Notes under the pieces: model-generated
Told to the model about the DNA's origin: nothing
Database searches by the model: none
Seen by the model: the letters and a program-made list of their open reading frames with translations, nothing else
Assembly (NCBI GenBank): GCA_028278525.1
Contig: JANQEE010000041.1
Location: 1-64,000, forward strand
Direction of reading: 5' to 3'
Source: Minwuiaceae bacterium
GTDB taxonomy: Bacteria > Pseudomonadota > Alphaproteobacteria > Minwuiales > Minwuiaceae
DNA: 64,000 nt
Program-made: the position numbers and the translations under genes
Shown: positions 49,206 to 56,324 of the stretch, in pieces
How the letters are laid out: the number at the start of each line of letters is the position of its first letter
Numbering within the stretch: the stretch's first letter is position 1

Positions 49206-50573
49206 TCACTCCGCTGCCGCCGCGTCCTCGTTCGGCCGGCCGAACGCCGCCTCCATTTCGCGGCGGAACACGACGGCCGCGTCGGTTTCGTCGATCTCGA
49301 CATCGGCCCAGGTGAGCTGCTGGCCTTCCGCGATGTCGGATTTCAGCTTGATATTGTTGGCCAGGCCCAGCGGCAGACCGCCCAGTTTCATCGAGGCCTC
49401 GGCCGGCATCTGTTTACCCCAGACGCAGTAACCGCCTTCGCCATCCAGGATCTCGCCGGCTTTCAAGGCGCGTTTGGCGGTGGCCACCACGTCGGCGCGG
49501 AACCCGGTCGCGGCGCCCGTCGGTTCGCCGCGCAACGCCGCCGACGCCACTGAAATGCCAAGCTCAAGCCCGATCAAATGCGTCGGCCGATACAAAGCCA
49601 TGAAGTCGTAAGTGCTGTCCGGCAGCATCTTGTATTCCTCGATGCAATGACGGACGTAGTCGTGGCCGGCGCGCACCACAACGTAGGTTCCCATCTGCAG
49701 GTGATGCTCCACCGGAGTCATGTCGCGGTTGATCGACGACACAACCTCCGTGGTGCCCATGTGACTGAGCGTGCCGCCGGCGGAGGCCGGCTTGCAGATC
49801 TCCGCCAGGTCGTAGCAGGACGCCGGCGGAAAGTTCAGCCCGCCCGGCTGCGGCGTCAGGCCCGTGGCGTTGCAGACCGCCGTCATCTCGATGCCGGACT
49901 TGGTGCCGTCGATGAAACTGTTGAACATCTTCGGGTTCATACGGCCGCGTTCGGCGACCTCCGGCGCGATGCCGAAATTGCCCCACACATCGTCCGGCGT
50001 GGAGTGGTGGAAGGTCGGGTGATAGCGCGTGCCTTTACCGGCCGACGCCACCTCGAAGCCGGACGCGCGGGCCCAGTCGACATGCTCGCAGATCAGTGCC
50101 GGCTGGTCGCCCCAGGCCAGGCTGTAGACAACGCCGGCCTGCTCGGCCCGTCGGGCGAGCAGGGGGCCGGCCACCACGTCCGCCTCCACGTTGACCATGA
50201 TCACGTGCCGGCGGTGCTCGATCGCCATCAGGCAGTGGCGAATACCAGCCGTCGGGTCGCCGGTCGCGTCGATCAGCACCTCCAGGCCATCCGCCTTGAT
50301 CAACGCCTCCGCGTCCTCGGTCAGGTGCGTCGCGCCGCTTCGCATCGCATCGGCGAACGACGTGGCGGCATAGCGCTCCGCTTCCCAGCCTGTGACTTGC
50401 AACGTGTCGCGCGCGCGTTCCAGATTTAGGTCTGCGATCCCCAGGATCTGCATGCCATCGGTGCGTCGCGCCTGGGCCAGGAACATGGCGCCGAACTTGC
50501 CGGCGCCGATCAGCCCGACGCGAACCGGGTTGTCCGCTTCGGCGCGGGCCTTGAGAAGTCTGTGCAGGTTCAT
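49206..50573 (-). CDS. NAD(P)-dependent oxidoreductase, predicted homoserine-dehydrogenase-like (COG4091) with SAF domain
   Basis: A 455-residue enzyme. An N-terminal Rossmann fold (NPVRVGLIGAGKFGAMFLAQ, LGIADLNLERA, LIDATGDPTAG) is followed by a catalytic/dimerisation region and a C-terminal SAF-type segment (LGLANNIKLKSDIAEGQQLT). These match the COG4091 group annotated as predicted homoserine dehydrogenase; true substrates are probably other 2-hydroxy/oxo acids. GGAAGG upstream of ATG 50573. It lies about 100 bp downstream of the aspartate dehydrogenase gene, same strand. Confidence 0.85.
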   Translation of the reverse strand: MNLHRLLKARAEADNPVRVGLIGAGKFGAMFLAQARRTDGMQILGIADLNLERARDTLQVTGWEAERYAATSFADAMRSGATHLTEDAEALIKADGLEVLIDATGDPTAGIRHCLMAIEHRRHVIMVNVEADVVAGPLLARRAEQAGVVYSLAWGDQPALICEHVDWARASGFEVASAGKGTRYHPTFHHSTPDDVWGNFGIAPEVAERGRMNPKMFNSFIDGTKSGIEMTAVCNATGLTPQPGGLNFPPASCYDLAEICKPASAGGTLSHMGTTEVVSSINRDMTPVEHHLQMGTYVVVRAGHDYVRHCIEEYKMLPDSTYDFMALYRPTHLIGLELGISVASAALRGEPTGAATGFRADVVATAKRALKAGEILDGEGGYCVWGKQMPAEASMKLGGLPLGLANNIKLKSDIAEGQQLTWADVEIDETDAAVVFRREMEAAFGRPNEDAAAAE

Positions 50574-50673
50574 GGCCGATCTTCCTTCCTGTTGTAAACG
50601 TGTATCGCCGCGTCGGCGGCGCTATTCTGGCGGTCTTTGGCCGACGGCGACAGGGCAGTATTCACCGGCGGTG

Positions 50674-51483
50674 TCAGCTACCGGCCTTCAGCGGCGCGAC
50701 CAGGCCGCGCAGGCAGGCGATGACGCTAAGCGCGGTTATCTTACCAGTGCGCGGGTTCTCTTCCGACGGGATATTCTCAATCGTCATGCTGAACCGGGCG
50801 CTGTCCGCTTCGACCTCGATGCGGTGGACGTTCCGGGTGACGCCGGGGTCGGCCCAGATCTCCAGCCGGGTCCGGTCAGGCCCGATGCCGGCGAGACTGA
50901 GCGCCGCGCCGACATTGACGTTGGCCGGAAAGCCTTTCGCGCCGTCGCGCGCGCTGCCGGCAAAAACGCGCAACGGTTCGGTGAGGTTGCCCACCGAGAT
51001 ATCATTTTCCTCCAGGTAGGGCGCGCCGGCCAGGCCGCCCGGCGGTTTGCGTGTCACCAGGGTGACCGTTTCGATGGTCCCTTCCGCGGCGGCGCGCACG
51101 GCGTCCAGGCCGATCAGCGCGCCGGTCGGAACGATGATCCTTGCCCCGGTCTGCTCGGCCCGGTCGATCAGGTCGGCGTGGCTTAGCAGGGCGCCGACGC
51201 TGGAGGGCACGAAAATCCGGCCGGCTTCGACGGCCGGCCGCGCGACCTCGGCGAACGCCGCCGCCGGCGCGCATTCCACCACCACATCGGTAATGTCGGC
51301 CAGTTCGCCCAGCGGCAGGACGGGTACCGCCGCCCGGAACGCGGCCATCCGGCGATCGGCCTTTTCCAGGTCGCGCGCCGATACGGCGGCGAGTTCCAAT
51401 CCCGCGATGCCCTGGTCCAGCCTGGCGGCGACGGCATGCCCGATGGCGCCGAAACCGCCGATCCCAACTTTCAATGGCTGCAT
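50674..51483 (-). CDS. nadX: Aspartate dehydrogenase
   Basis: A 269-residue enzyme of the L-aspartate dehydrogenase family (aspartate to iminoaspartate with NAD(P)+). Rossmann loop KVGIGGFGAIGHAVA, then VVECAPAAAF and VGALLSHADLIDRA. ARIIVPTGALIGLDAVRAA and PGVTRNVHRIEVEAD follow, with the catalytic His. nadA and nadC are not nearby; instead it is paired with a COG4091 dehydrogenase, suggesting a catabolic amino-acid role rather than NAD synthesis. Confidence 0.88.
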   Translation of the reverse strand: MQPLKVGIGGFGAIGHAVAARLDQGIAGLELAAVSARDLEKADRRMAAFRAAVPVLPLGELADITDVVVECAPAAAFAEVARPAVEAGRIFVPSSVGALLSHADLIDRAEQTGARIIVPTGALIGLDAVRAAAEGTIETVTLVTRKPPGGLAGAPYLEENDISVGNLTEPLRVFAGSARDGAKGFPANVNVGAALSLAGIGPDRTRLEIWADPGVTRNVHRIEVEADSARFSMTIENIPSEENPRTGKITALSVIACLRGLVAPLKAGS

Positions 51484-51572
51484 CGTCTGCCCTTCCCTGA
51501 ACGCCGAAGCGCGGTCAGGAAAAGGCGGGGTATCCGTCTTGTCAAGTTGGTCGGGTTTGAAGCGGTCCGCCG

Positions 51573-52379
51573 TTATAGGCGTTCGCCGGGGTCCTTCAGC
51601 GCGTGTTCCATCAAGTCGCTGGTGATGTACTCGAACGCTTCGTCCACCGAATCCGTGCGGAACATCAGGTCCAGGTCGTCGGCATTGATGGTGCCGAATT
51701 TGACCAGCGCGTCGAAGTTGACGATTTCGTCCCAGTATTCGGTTCCGAACAGAACGATCGGCAGCCGCTTTTTGATCTTGAAGGTCTGGATCAGGGTCAG
51801 GATCTCGAACAGTTCGTCCAGCGTGCCGAACCCGCCCGGCATGGCGACGATCGCCTTGGCCAGATAGGTGAACCAGAACTTGCGCATGAAGAAATAGTGG
51901 AATTCGAACGCCAGCGAGCGGGTGACGTACGGATTGCCGCTGTCCTCCATCGGCAGGGAGATGCCCAACCCGACATTCATGCCCTTCGCCTCCGACGCGC
52001 CGCGGTTGGCCGCCTCCATAATGCCGGGGCCGCCGCCGGTGCAGACCACGAAGCGGCGTTCGTCGCTATCCAGTTGTTTCGACCATTCGGTAAGCCGGCG
52101 CGCCAGTTCGCGCGACGCTTCGTAGTAACGGGCCATATGGACCTGGGCCTTTGCCTTCTCCGGATCGGCGTCCGGGTCGGCCGCTCGGGCCGCGGCGTCT
52201 TCCTCGGAGATCAGCCGGGCCGAGCCGAAGAACACGATCGTGTCGCGCACCTGATGCCATTCCAGGCGCGATTTGGGCTCCAGGTATTCGGCCAGAATCC
52301 GCATCGGGCGGCCGTCGCGGCTGCTCATGAATGCTTCGTTGCTGTACGCCTTCTCGGGAGAGTGCGGCTTGGCGCTCAT
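51573..52379 (-). CDS. LOG family protein (cytokinin riboside 5'-monophosphate phosphoribohydrolase-like)
   Basis: A 268-residue Rossmann-like protein. CTGGGPGIMEAANRGA and the diagnostic PGGFGTLDELFEILTLIQT (PGGxGTxxE motif) identify the LOG/lysine-decarboxylase-like family, nucleotide N-glycosidases that release a base from a nucleoside monophosphate. It belongs to the longer bacterial subgroup with an N-terminal extension (FMSSRDGRPMRILAEYLEP). Single leftward gene. Confidence 0.9.
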   Translation of the reverse strand: MSAKPHSPEKAYSNEAFMSSRDGRPMRILAEYLEPKSRLEWHQVRDTIVFFGSARLISEEDAAARAADPDADPEKAKAQVHMARYYEASRELARRLTEWSKQLDSDERRFVVCTGGGPGIMEAANRGASEAKGMNVGLGISLPMEDSGNPYVTRSLAFEFHYFFMRKFWFTYLAKAIVAMPGGFGTLDELFEILTLIQTFKIKKRLPIVLFGTEYWDEIVNFDALVKFGTINADDLDLMFRTDSVDEAFEYITSDLMEHALKDPGERL

Positions 52380-52525
52380 GGGGGCGGATCCATCCTATGG
52401 TTAACGACTGATAACGATAAAAGACAGCGATTAACGAACCGTATGCCATACCCGGCGCGCTGAAATAAGGCCGGACTAAAGCGGACAATAAGGCCCAGAA
52501 AAGGGTCCAAAATTCGTCCGATATT

Positions 52526-52540
52526 TTAATGCTTCATTAA
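52526..52540. promoter_or_regulatory. CtrA-type binding site TTAA-N7-TTAA
   Basis: TTAA-TGCTTCA-TTAA followed by CC, an exact match to the alphaproteobacterial CtrA full site TTAA-N7-TTAA(C). It lies about 25-40 bp upstream of the sRNA candidate at 52564, a typical activating position. Confidence 0.6.
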
Positions 52541-52563
52541 CCATCTAGGGATTATCTAAGCAA

Positions 52564-52633
52564 CATCACGGTCTTGCACTGATTCGTGATGCCTCCCTGT
52601 TGACTCGGCCCGCCATTGCGCGGGCCTTTTTTT
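52564..52633 (+). ncRNA. Small RNA candidate: two stem-loops with C-rich linker and intrinsic terminator
   Basis: First stem CATCACG (52564-52570)/CGTGATG (52585-52591) with a 14-nt loop. Then a single-stranded linker containing CCTCCC, complementary to a ribosome-binding site. Then the terminator hairpin with T7. There is no coding sequence upstream on this strand for the terminator to serve. A CtrA box lies just upstream. The 5' end could be near 52555-52564. Confidence 0.5.
52607..52633 (+). terminator. Rho-independent terminator (7-bp GC stem, T7)
   Basis: GGCCCGC (52607-52613), 6-nt loop, GCGGGCC (52620-52626), then seven T. A textbook rightward intrinsic terminator. Confidence 0.85.
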
Positions 52634-52710
52634 GTCTCGCCGGCCGAACCGCGCCGCTCTGCCGGTTTCTTCGGTTCAGCCGAGCTAAGACCCATTTTAT
52701 CAACCTATGG

Positions 52711-52743
52711 TTGACGTTGATTTCGGTGCCGAGATATATCTCG
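52711..52743 (+). promoter_or_regulatory. Promoter-like element with palindrome upstream of the 52950 gene
   Basis: TTGACG (52711-52716), then GATATA 16 bp later inside the perfect palindrome CGAGATATATCTCG (52730-52743). An operator overlapping the -10 would fit a repressed promoter. It would give a leader of about 200 nt. Confidence 0.35.
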
Positions 52744-52863
52744 ATGCATGATTGGCACACCGATTCTCTCACCGGCATGTAAAACAATGTGGAAATACCT
52801 CGTGATCTTGCCGATTGGAATCGATGCCAATCGCAGTCGGAAAACGATTTATGGAGCCTCTAC

Positions 52864-52953
52864 ATGCGAAAGCCTCTCACGTTACCGGTCGATGATACGC
52901 GAAAATGGTGTGTTTGGTCGGCCTCTTGTCGCCGTCGGAGGCACACTTCATGA
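52864..52953 (+). CDS. Possible 29-aa upstream ORF coupled to the next gene
   Basis: ATG 52864 has GGAG 7 bp upstream. The peptide begins MRKPLTLPVDDTRKWCVWSA and ends CRRRRHTS. Its TGA overlaps the ATG of the 52950 gene (ATGA), a typical coupling arrangement. It could be a leader peptide. Too short for any composition test. Confidence 0.3.
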   Translation: MRKPLTLPVDDTRKWCVWSASCRRRRHTS

Positions 52954-53276
52954 AAACAGCGATGGATTACCGATTGGACTTTCGGCGCGATGCCGAATTC
53001 TTCTCGACCCCCTTGTTTCCTCCCCGCAGCTACCGGCAGTCGCATTTTACGGCGCCGGACTTCGCCCGTTACGAGCCGGTGGCCGGCGACGCGCAGGCGC
53101 TTCAGCGCATTATCGAACAAAGCGATCTGATCCAGACCGGGGAAAGACACTGGCTTTTGGTGGAGTTGACCCCGCCGCTGTTCGATTACCTGATGATGTA
53201 CGGTGCGTCGGACGTGGACGACGAGGACGGCGGCGACAGCGAGCCGAATGCCTGTGAGGAAGGGCCCTGGTTCTGA
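52950..53276 (+). CDS. Small protein of unknown function (108 aa)
   Basis: A 108-residue soluble protein. A hydrophobic/aromatic middle (HWLLVELTPPLFDYLMMYG) is followed by a very acidic tail (SDVDDEDGGDSEPNACEEG). The N-terminal part has FFSTPLFPPRSYRQSHFTAPDF. GGAGG is 8 bp upstream of ATG 52950. No family recognised. Short acidic tails like this occur in regulatory adaptors, but that is only a guess. Confidence 0.6.
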   Translation: MKTAMDYRLDFRRDAEFFSTPLFPPRSYRQSHFTAPDFARYEPVAGDAQALQRIIEQSDLIQTGERHWLLVELTPPLFDYLMMYGASDVDDEDGGDSEPNACEEGPWF

Positions 53277-53403
53277 CGGCGGGGCCGGATCGACGCGGCT
53301 CGATGGTGGCGCCACCGTTCGGTGCATCGAGTCGAACTTCTTTTTGGACTAGCTATTTAATCTGATTAACCGAGCTTTTACGGTATTCCGATATCTCGGA
53401 ACC

Positions 53404-54141
53404 ATGAGTAACCGCGAAAAACCGCGCCGGTCGGAGGTTGGGGGCCGGGGCCGAAAGGTTTATGTCGTCGCCTTGGCGGCTGCCGCGCTGCTTGGCCTGT
53501 CTCGTGTCGATCTGGGCGCGGTCAGCACAACGATGCGGCAGCAGGACGAGTGGAAATCCGAACCTGCCGCCGTCGCGTCGGCCAACCCGGCCCCGGTTAT
53601 CGTCGACCCGTCGAGTCTGGTCACAGTGGCGCCGGTAATGCTTGCGTCCTTGACGACTGTCGGCGTCGGTTTGGGCGCGCCTCAGACAACCGCCGACATC
53701 GCGCGTCTGCCGGCGGCGCCGGGCCCTGAAGCGGGCCAACTCGCGGCTTTGACCTTGCCGGCGGCGGCGGTCGAGCCGGGCGCGACGGCGGCCGTGTCCC
53801 GGGACTTTCGCGATCCCGCGCCGACATCCAATCCCACTGCCGGGAAAGCGCCGGCCGAAGAAAGTTACGTGGTGATCGGCAGCTATGCGCGGCTCGAAGT
53901 CGCGGCGCGTCATGTGGCGCGAAACCGGCACTGGAAGCCGGTTATACTTCCCGTGATGGTCGACGGTCGGCGGCGCAACTTGGTCGCGATCGGCCCGTTC
54001 CTCCGGCAGCAGCTCGCTGAAACGCTGCAACTCGTGATTTGGGACGGGTTCGGCGACGCCTGGGCGTTCTCGCCGGGTTCCGATTCCAGAATCCGGACGG
54101 CACTGACCGATGGACCGATTGGCAGCGGCCACTACCGCTAG
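53404..54141 (+). CDS. SPOR-domain protein, membrane-anchored
   Basis: A 245-residue protein with a basic cytoplasmic N-terminus, one TM segment (about 19-36, VYVVALAAAALLGLS) and a long Pro/Ala/Thr-rich periplasmic linker. A C-terminal SPOR-like domain lies at about 152-224 (SYVVIGSYARLEVAARHVAR, RNLVAIGPFLRQQLAETL). SPOR domains bind denuded peptidoglycan glycans at septa. It precedes an FtsH paralogue by 179 bp on the same strand; the gap contains its own regulatory site. Confidence 0.75.
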   Translation: MSNREKPRRSEVGGRGRKVYVVALAAAALLGLSRVDLGAVSTTMRQQDEWKSEPAAVASANPAPVIVDPSSLVTVAPVMLASLTTVGVGLGAPQTTADIARLPAAPGPEAGQLAALTLPAAAVEPGATAAVSRDFRDPAPTSNPTAGKAPAEESYVVIGSYARLEVAARHVARNRHWKPVILPVMVDGRRRNLVAIGPFLRQQLAETLQLVIWDGFGDAWAFSPGSDSRIRTALTDGPIGSGHYR

Positions 54142-54174
54142 CGCAACCCGCGGTTCGCCCTTGGGATCTGTCCG

Positions 54175-54188
54175 TTGACTTAGGTCAA
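54175..54188. promoter_or_regulatory. FNR/FixK-type box TTGAC-TTAG-GTCAA
   Basis: A perfect inverted repeat matching the FNR/FixK family consensus TTGA-N6-TCAA, 133 bp upstream of the ftsH start and 34 bp after the SPOR stop. It suggests oxygen- or redox-dependent control of this FtsH paralogue. Other CRP/FNR-family proteins could bind it. Confidence 0.5.
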
Positions 54189-54320
54189 TGGTGGGTCCGA
54201 CAATCTCACCTATTCAATGACCATGGCCTGACTGGACTGTTGCCTCCGCCTTGGTTGCCCGGTCCGGCATCGCGCCGGCGTTGCGATCGCGACGCTGGGT
54301 ATGGAAAGGCCGGCAAACGT

Positions 54321-56219
54321 ATGTTTGCAAACCTGAACAAGTGGCTGCCTTATCTGATCGTCGCGGTGGCGGTGCTGGCGCTGTTGCTGTTCTCCAACGG
54401 CGCAGCCCAACGCGAGGCAGCGCGTCACGACATTTCATATAGCCGGTTCAAGGAACTGATTGCGGCCGGCGAGGTTGCGCGCGTGACGTTCGAAGGAGAG
54501 ACGGCGCGCATTGATCTGAAACGGACCCTCGATCTCGGGCCTGAGGGTCAGCAGACATTGTCCGTCGAGACCCGCATTCCCTCCTTCGGCGACTCTGAGC
54601 TGCTGTCGAGCCTGGAAGCTAACAAAGTCGAAGTTGCGAGCGTGGAGGAGCAGACCGGCGGTTGGATTGCCAGCCTGCTGCCGTGGATTATCCTGCTCGG
54701 CATCTATCTGTTCGTGATGAACAGGATGTACCGCAACATGTCGATGCGGTTCGGCGGGCGGGAGCCGACCGATTTCCTGCAGGGCTCGGCCAAGCGCGAA
54801 CAGAAGGGCACCCGCAAGATCACGTTCGCGGACGTCGCCGGACAGGAGAACGCGAAGCGCGAGGTCGCGGAGCTTGTCGATCTGCTGCGCCAGCCGGATC
54901 GGTATTCCAGGCTCGGTGCGGAGCCGCCGCGCGGTGTCCTGCTGGTCGGTCCTCCCGGCACCGGGAAAACGCTGCTGGCGCGGGCCCTGGCCGGGGAGGC
55001 GGGCGTTCCCTTCTTCCATACGTCGGCGTCGGAGTTTATCGAGATGTTCGTCGGTGTCGGTGCCTCGCGCGTCCGCAACATGTTCGAGGAGGCGAAGAAA
55101 CGGGCGCCGGCGATCATCTTCATCGACGAGTTGGACGCCGTCGGGCGGGTGCGCGGTTCGGGCCTCGGCGGCGGCAACGACGAACGGGAGCAGACGCTCA
55201 ACCAGATCCTGTCGGAAATGGACGGTTTTTCCGGCCACGAAGCTGTAATCGTGCTGGCCGCGACAAACCGGCCCGATGTGCTCGATCCGGCGCTGCTCAG
55301 GCCCGGACGTTTCGACCGCCACGTCACGCTGGAACTGCCGGACAAGGACGCGCGGGAAGCGATACTCAAGGTTCATACCGCCGATGTGCCGCTTGGCGCC
55401 GATGTCGATCTCGGCATTGTCGCCGCGGCGACGCCCGGTTTCTCGGGCGCCGACCTCAAAAATCTGGTCAACGAGGCGGCGATGGCCGCGGCCCGCGCTG
55501 GCGAGGACCTGGTCTCGAAGCGCCATTTCGACGAGATGCGGGACAAGGTGATCATGGGCTCGGTCCGGACGCTGGCGATCCAGCCGGCGGAGCGCCATCG
55601 CCTGGCGGTTCACGAGGCGGGCCATACGACCGTGGCCTATTATCTGCCGGAAGCGGACCCGATCTACAAAGTCACCATCATCCCGCGCGGCCGCTCTCTC
55701 GGCGGCACCCATATCCTGCCTGAGGAAGAGCGTCATACGCTGCCCGAGCCCTATTTGAAGGACCGTCTGGCCGTGATGCTGGGCGGCCGCATGGCCGAGC
55801 GTGAGGTGCTCGGCACGGTCAGTTCCGGCGCTGACGACGATATCCGCCAGGCGACGCAACTCGCACGCGCGATGGTTGCCCGTTGGGGTATGGCGGAAGG
55901 CATCGGTCCCGTCGATCTGCGGCAGAGCGAGGAGCATCCGTTCCTCGGCCGCGAGATCGCCCAGCCGCGGCGGTTCAGCGAAACCACGGCGCATGACGTC
56001 GACAAGGCGGTGCGCGATCTGCTCGGCGATGCCGAAGAGCGGGCCAGGGCGGTCCTCGCCGCGCACCGCGATGCCTTTGACAAGCTCGTCGCCAGTCTCG
56101 AACAGCATGAAACCCTGGAGCATCGGGAGATCGAAGCCTGCCTGGGATCGGGCACGGCCGGTGATGCGGATGGGGCTCGATTAGCGGCGCACGGGATGAC
56201 GGCACGCCAACGCATGTGA
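54321..56219 (+). CDS. ftsH: ATP-dependent zinc metalloprotease FtsH
   Basis: A 632-residue membrane AAA+ protease degrading membrane and regulatory proteins. TM1 about 9-25, periplasmic loop, TM2 about 115-133. The AAA domain has Walker A GPPGTGKT (210-217), Walker [12 protein letters not shown] (about 266), the GVGASRVR region and second-region-of-homology GFSG..LNQIL...PGRFDRHV. The protease domain has zinc motif HEAGH (431-435) and a third ligand in the SSGADDDI region. ATG 54321 ([10 protein letters not shown]) is the standard start. It is not beside tilS, the usual alphaproteobacterial neighbour, so it may be a second copy. Confidence 0.95.
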   Translation: MFANLNKWLPYLIVAVAVLALLLFSNGAAQREAARHDISYSRFKELIAAGEVARVTFEGETARIDLKRTLDLGPEGQQTLSVETRIPSFGDSELLSSLEANKVEVASVEEQTGGWIASLLPWIILLGIYLFVMNRMYRNMSMRFGGREPTDFLQGSAKREQKGTRKITFADVAGQENAKREVAELVDLLRQPDRYSRLGAEPPRGVLLVGPPGTGKTLLARALAGEAGVPFFHTSASEFIEMFVGVGASRVRNMFEEAKKRAPAIIFIDELDAVGRVRGSGLGGGNDEREQTLNQILSEMDGFSGHEAVIVLAATNRPDVLDPALLRPGRFDRHVTLELPDKDAREAILKVHTADVPLGADVDLGIVAAATPGFSGADLKNLVNEAAMAAARAGEDLVSKRHFDEMRDKVIMGSVRTLAIQPAERHRLAVHEAGHTTVAYYLPEADPIYKVTIIPRGRSLGGTHILPEEERHTLPEPYLKDRLAVMLGGRMAEREVLGTVSSGADDDIRQATQLARAMVARWGMAEGIGPVDLRQSEEHPFLGREIAQPRRFSETTAHDVDKAVRDLLGDAEERARAVLAAHRDAFDKLVASLEQHETLEHREIEACLGSGTAGDADGARLAAHGMTARQRM

Positions 56220-56324
56220 TCGCGTGCGGCCGGTTTTACGACACATATCCGCTGACGCACGAGCGATCCGTTTTGGCTATTATTCGCCGATAGCGGGGGA
56301 TAGAACAGAACGACGCGTTGGCTG

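Larger units (their letters stand above)
52380..52949. other. 570-bp intergenic regulatory region
   Basis: No conventional gene. From left to right: AT-rich leader of the LOG gene (to about 52440), CtrA-type box (52526), two-hairpin sRNA candidate ending in a T7 terminator (52633), a promoter-like TTGACG with the 14-nt palindrome CGAGATATATCTCG (52730-52743), and a possible coupled small ORF (52864-52953). Confidence 0.6.

Noticed and set aside
52566-52787. Overlapping ORFs of 60-73 codons on both strands near the terminator
   Set aside because: They run through the terminator hairpin and palindrome; start sites are weak.
54435-56123. A 562-codon minus-strand ORF opposite ftsH
   Set aside because: Antisense of a fully recognisable FtsH; no start signal or motif of its own.
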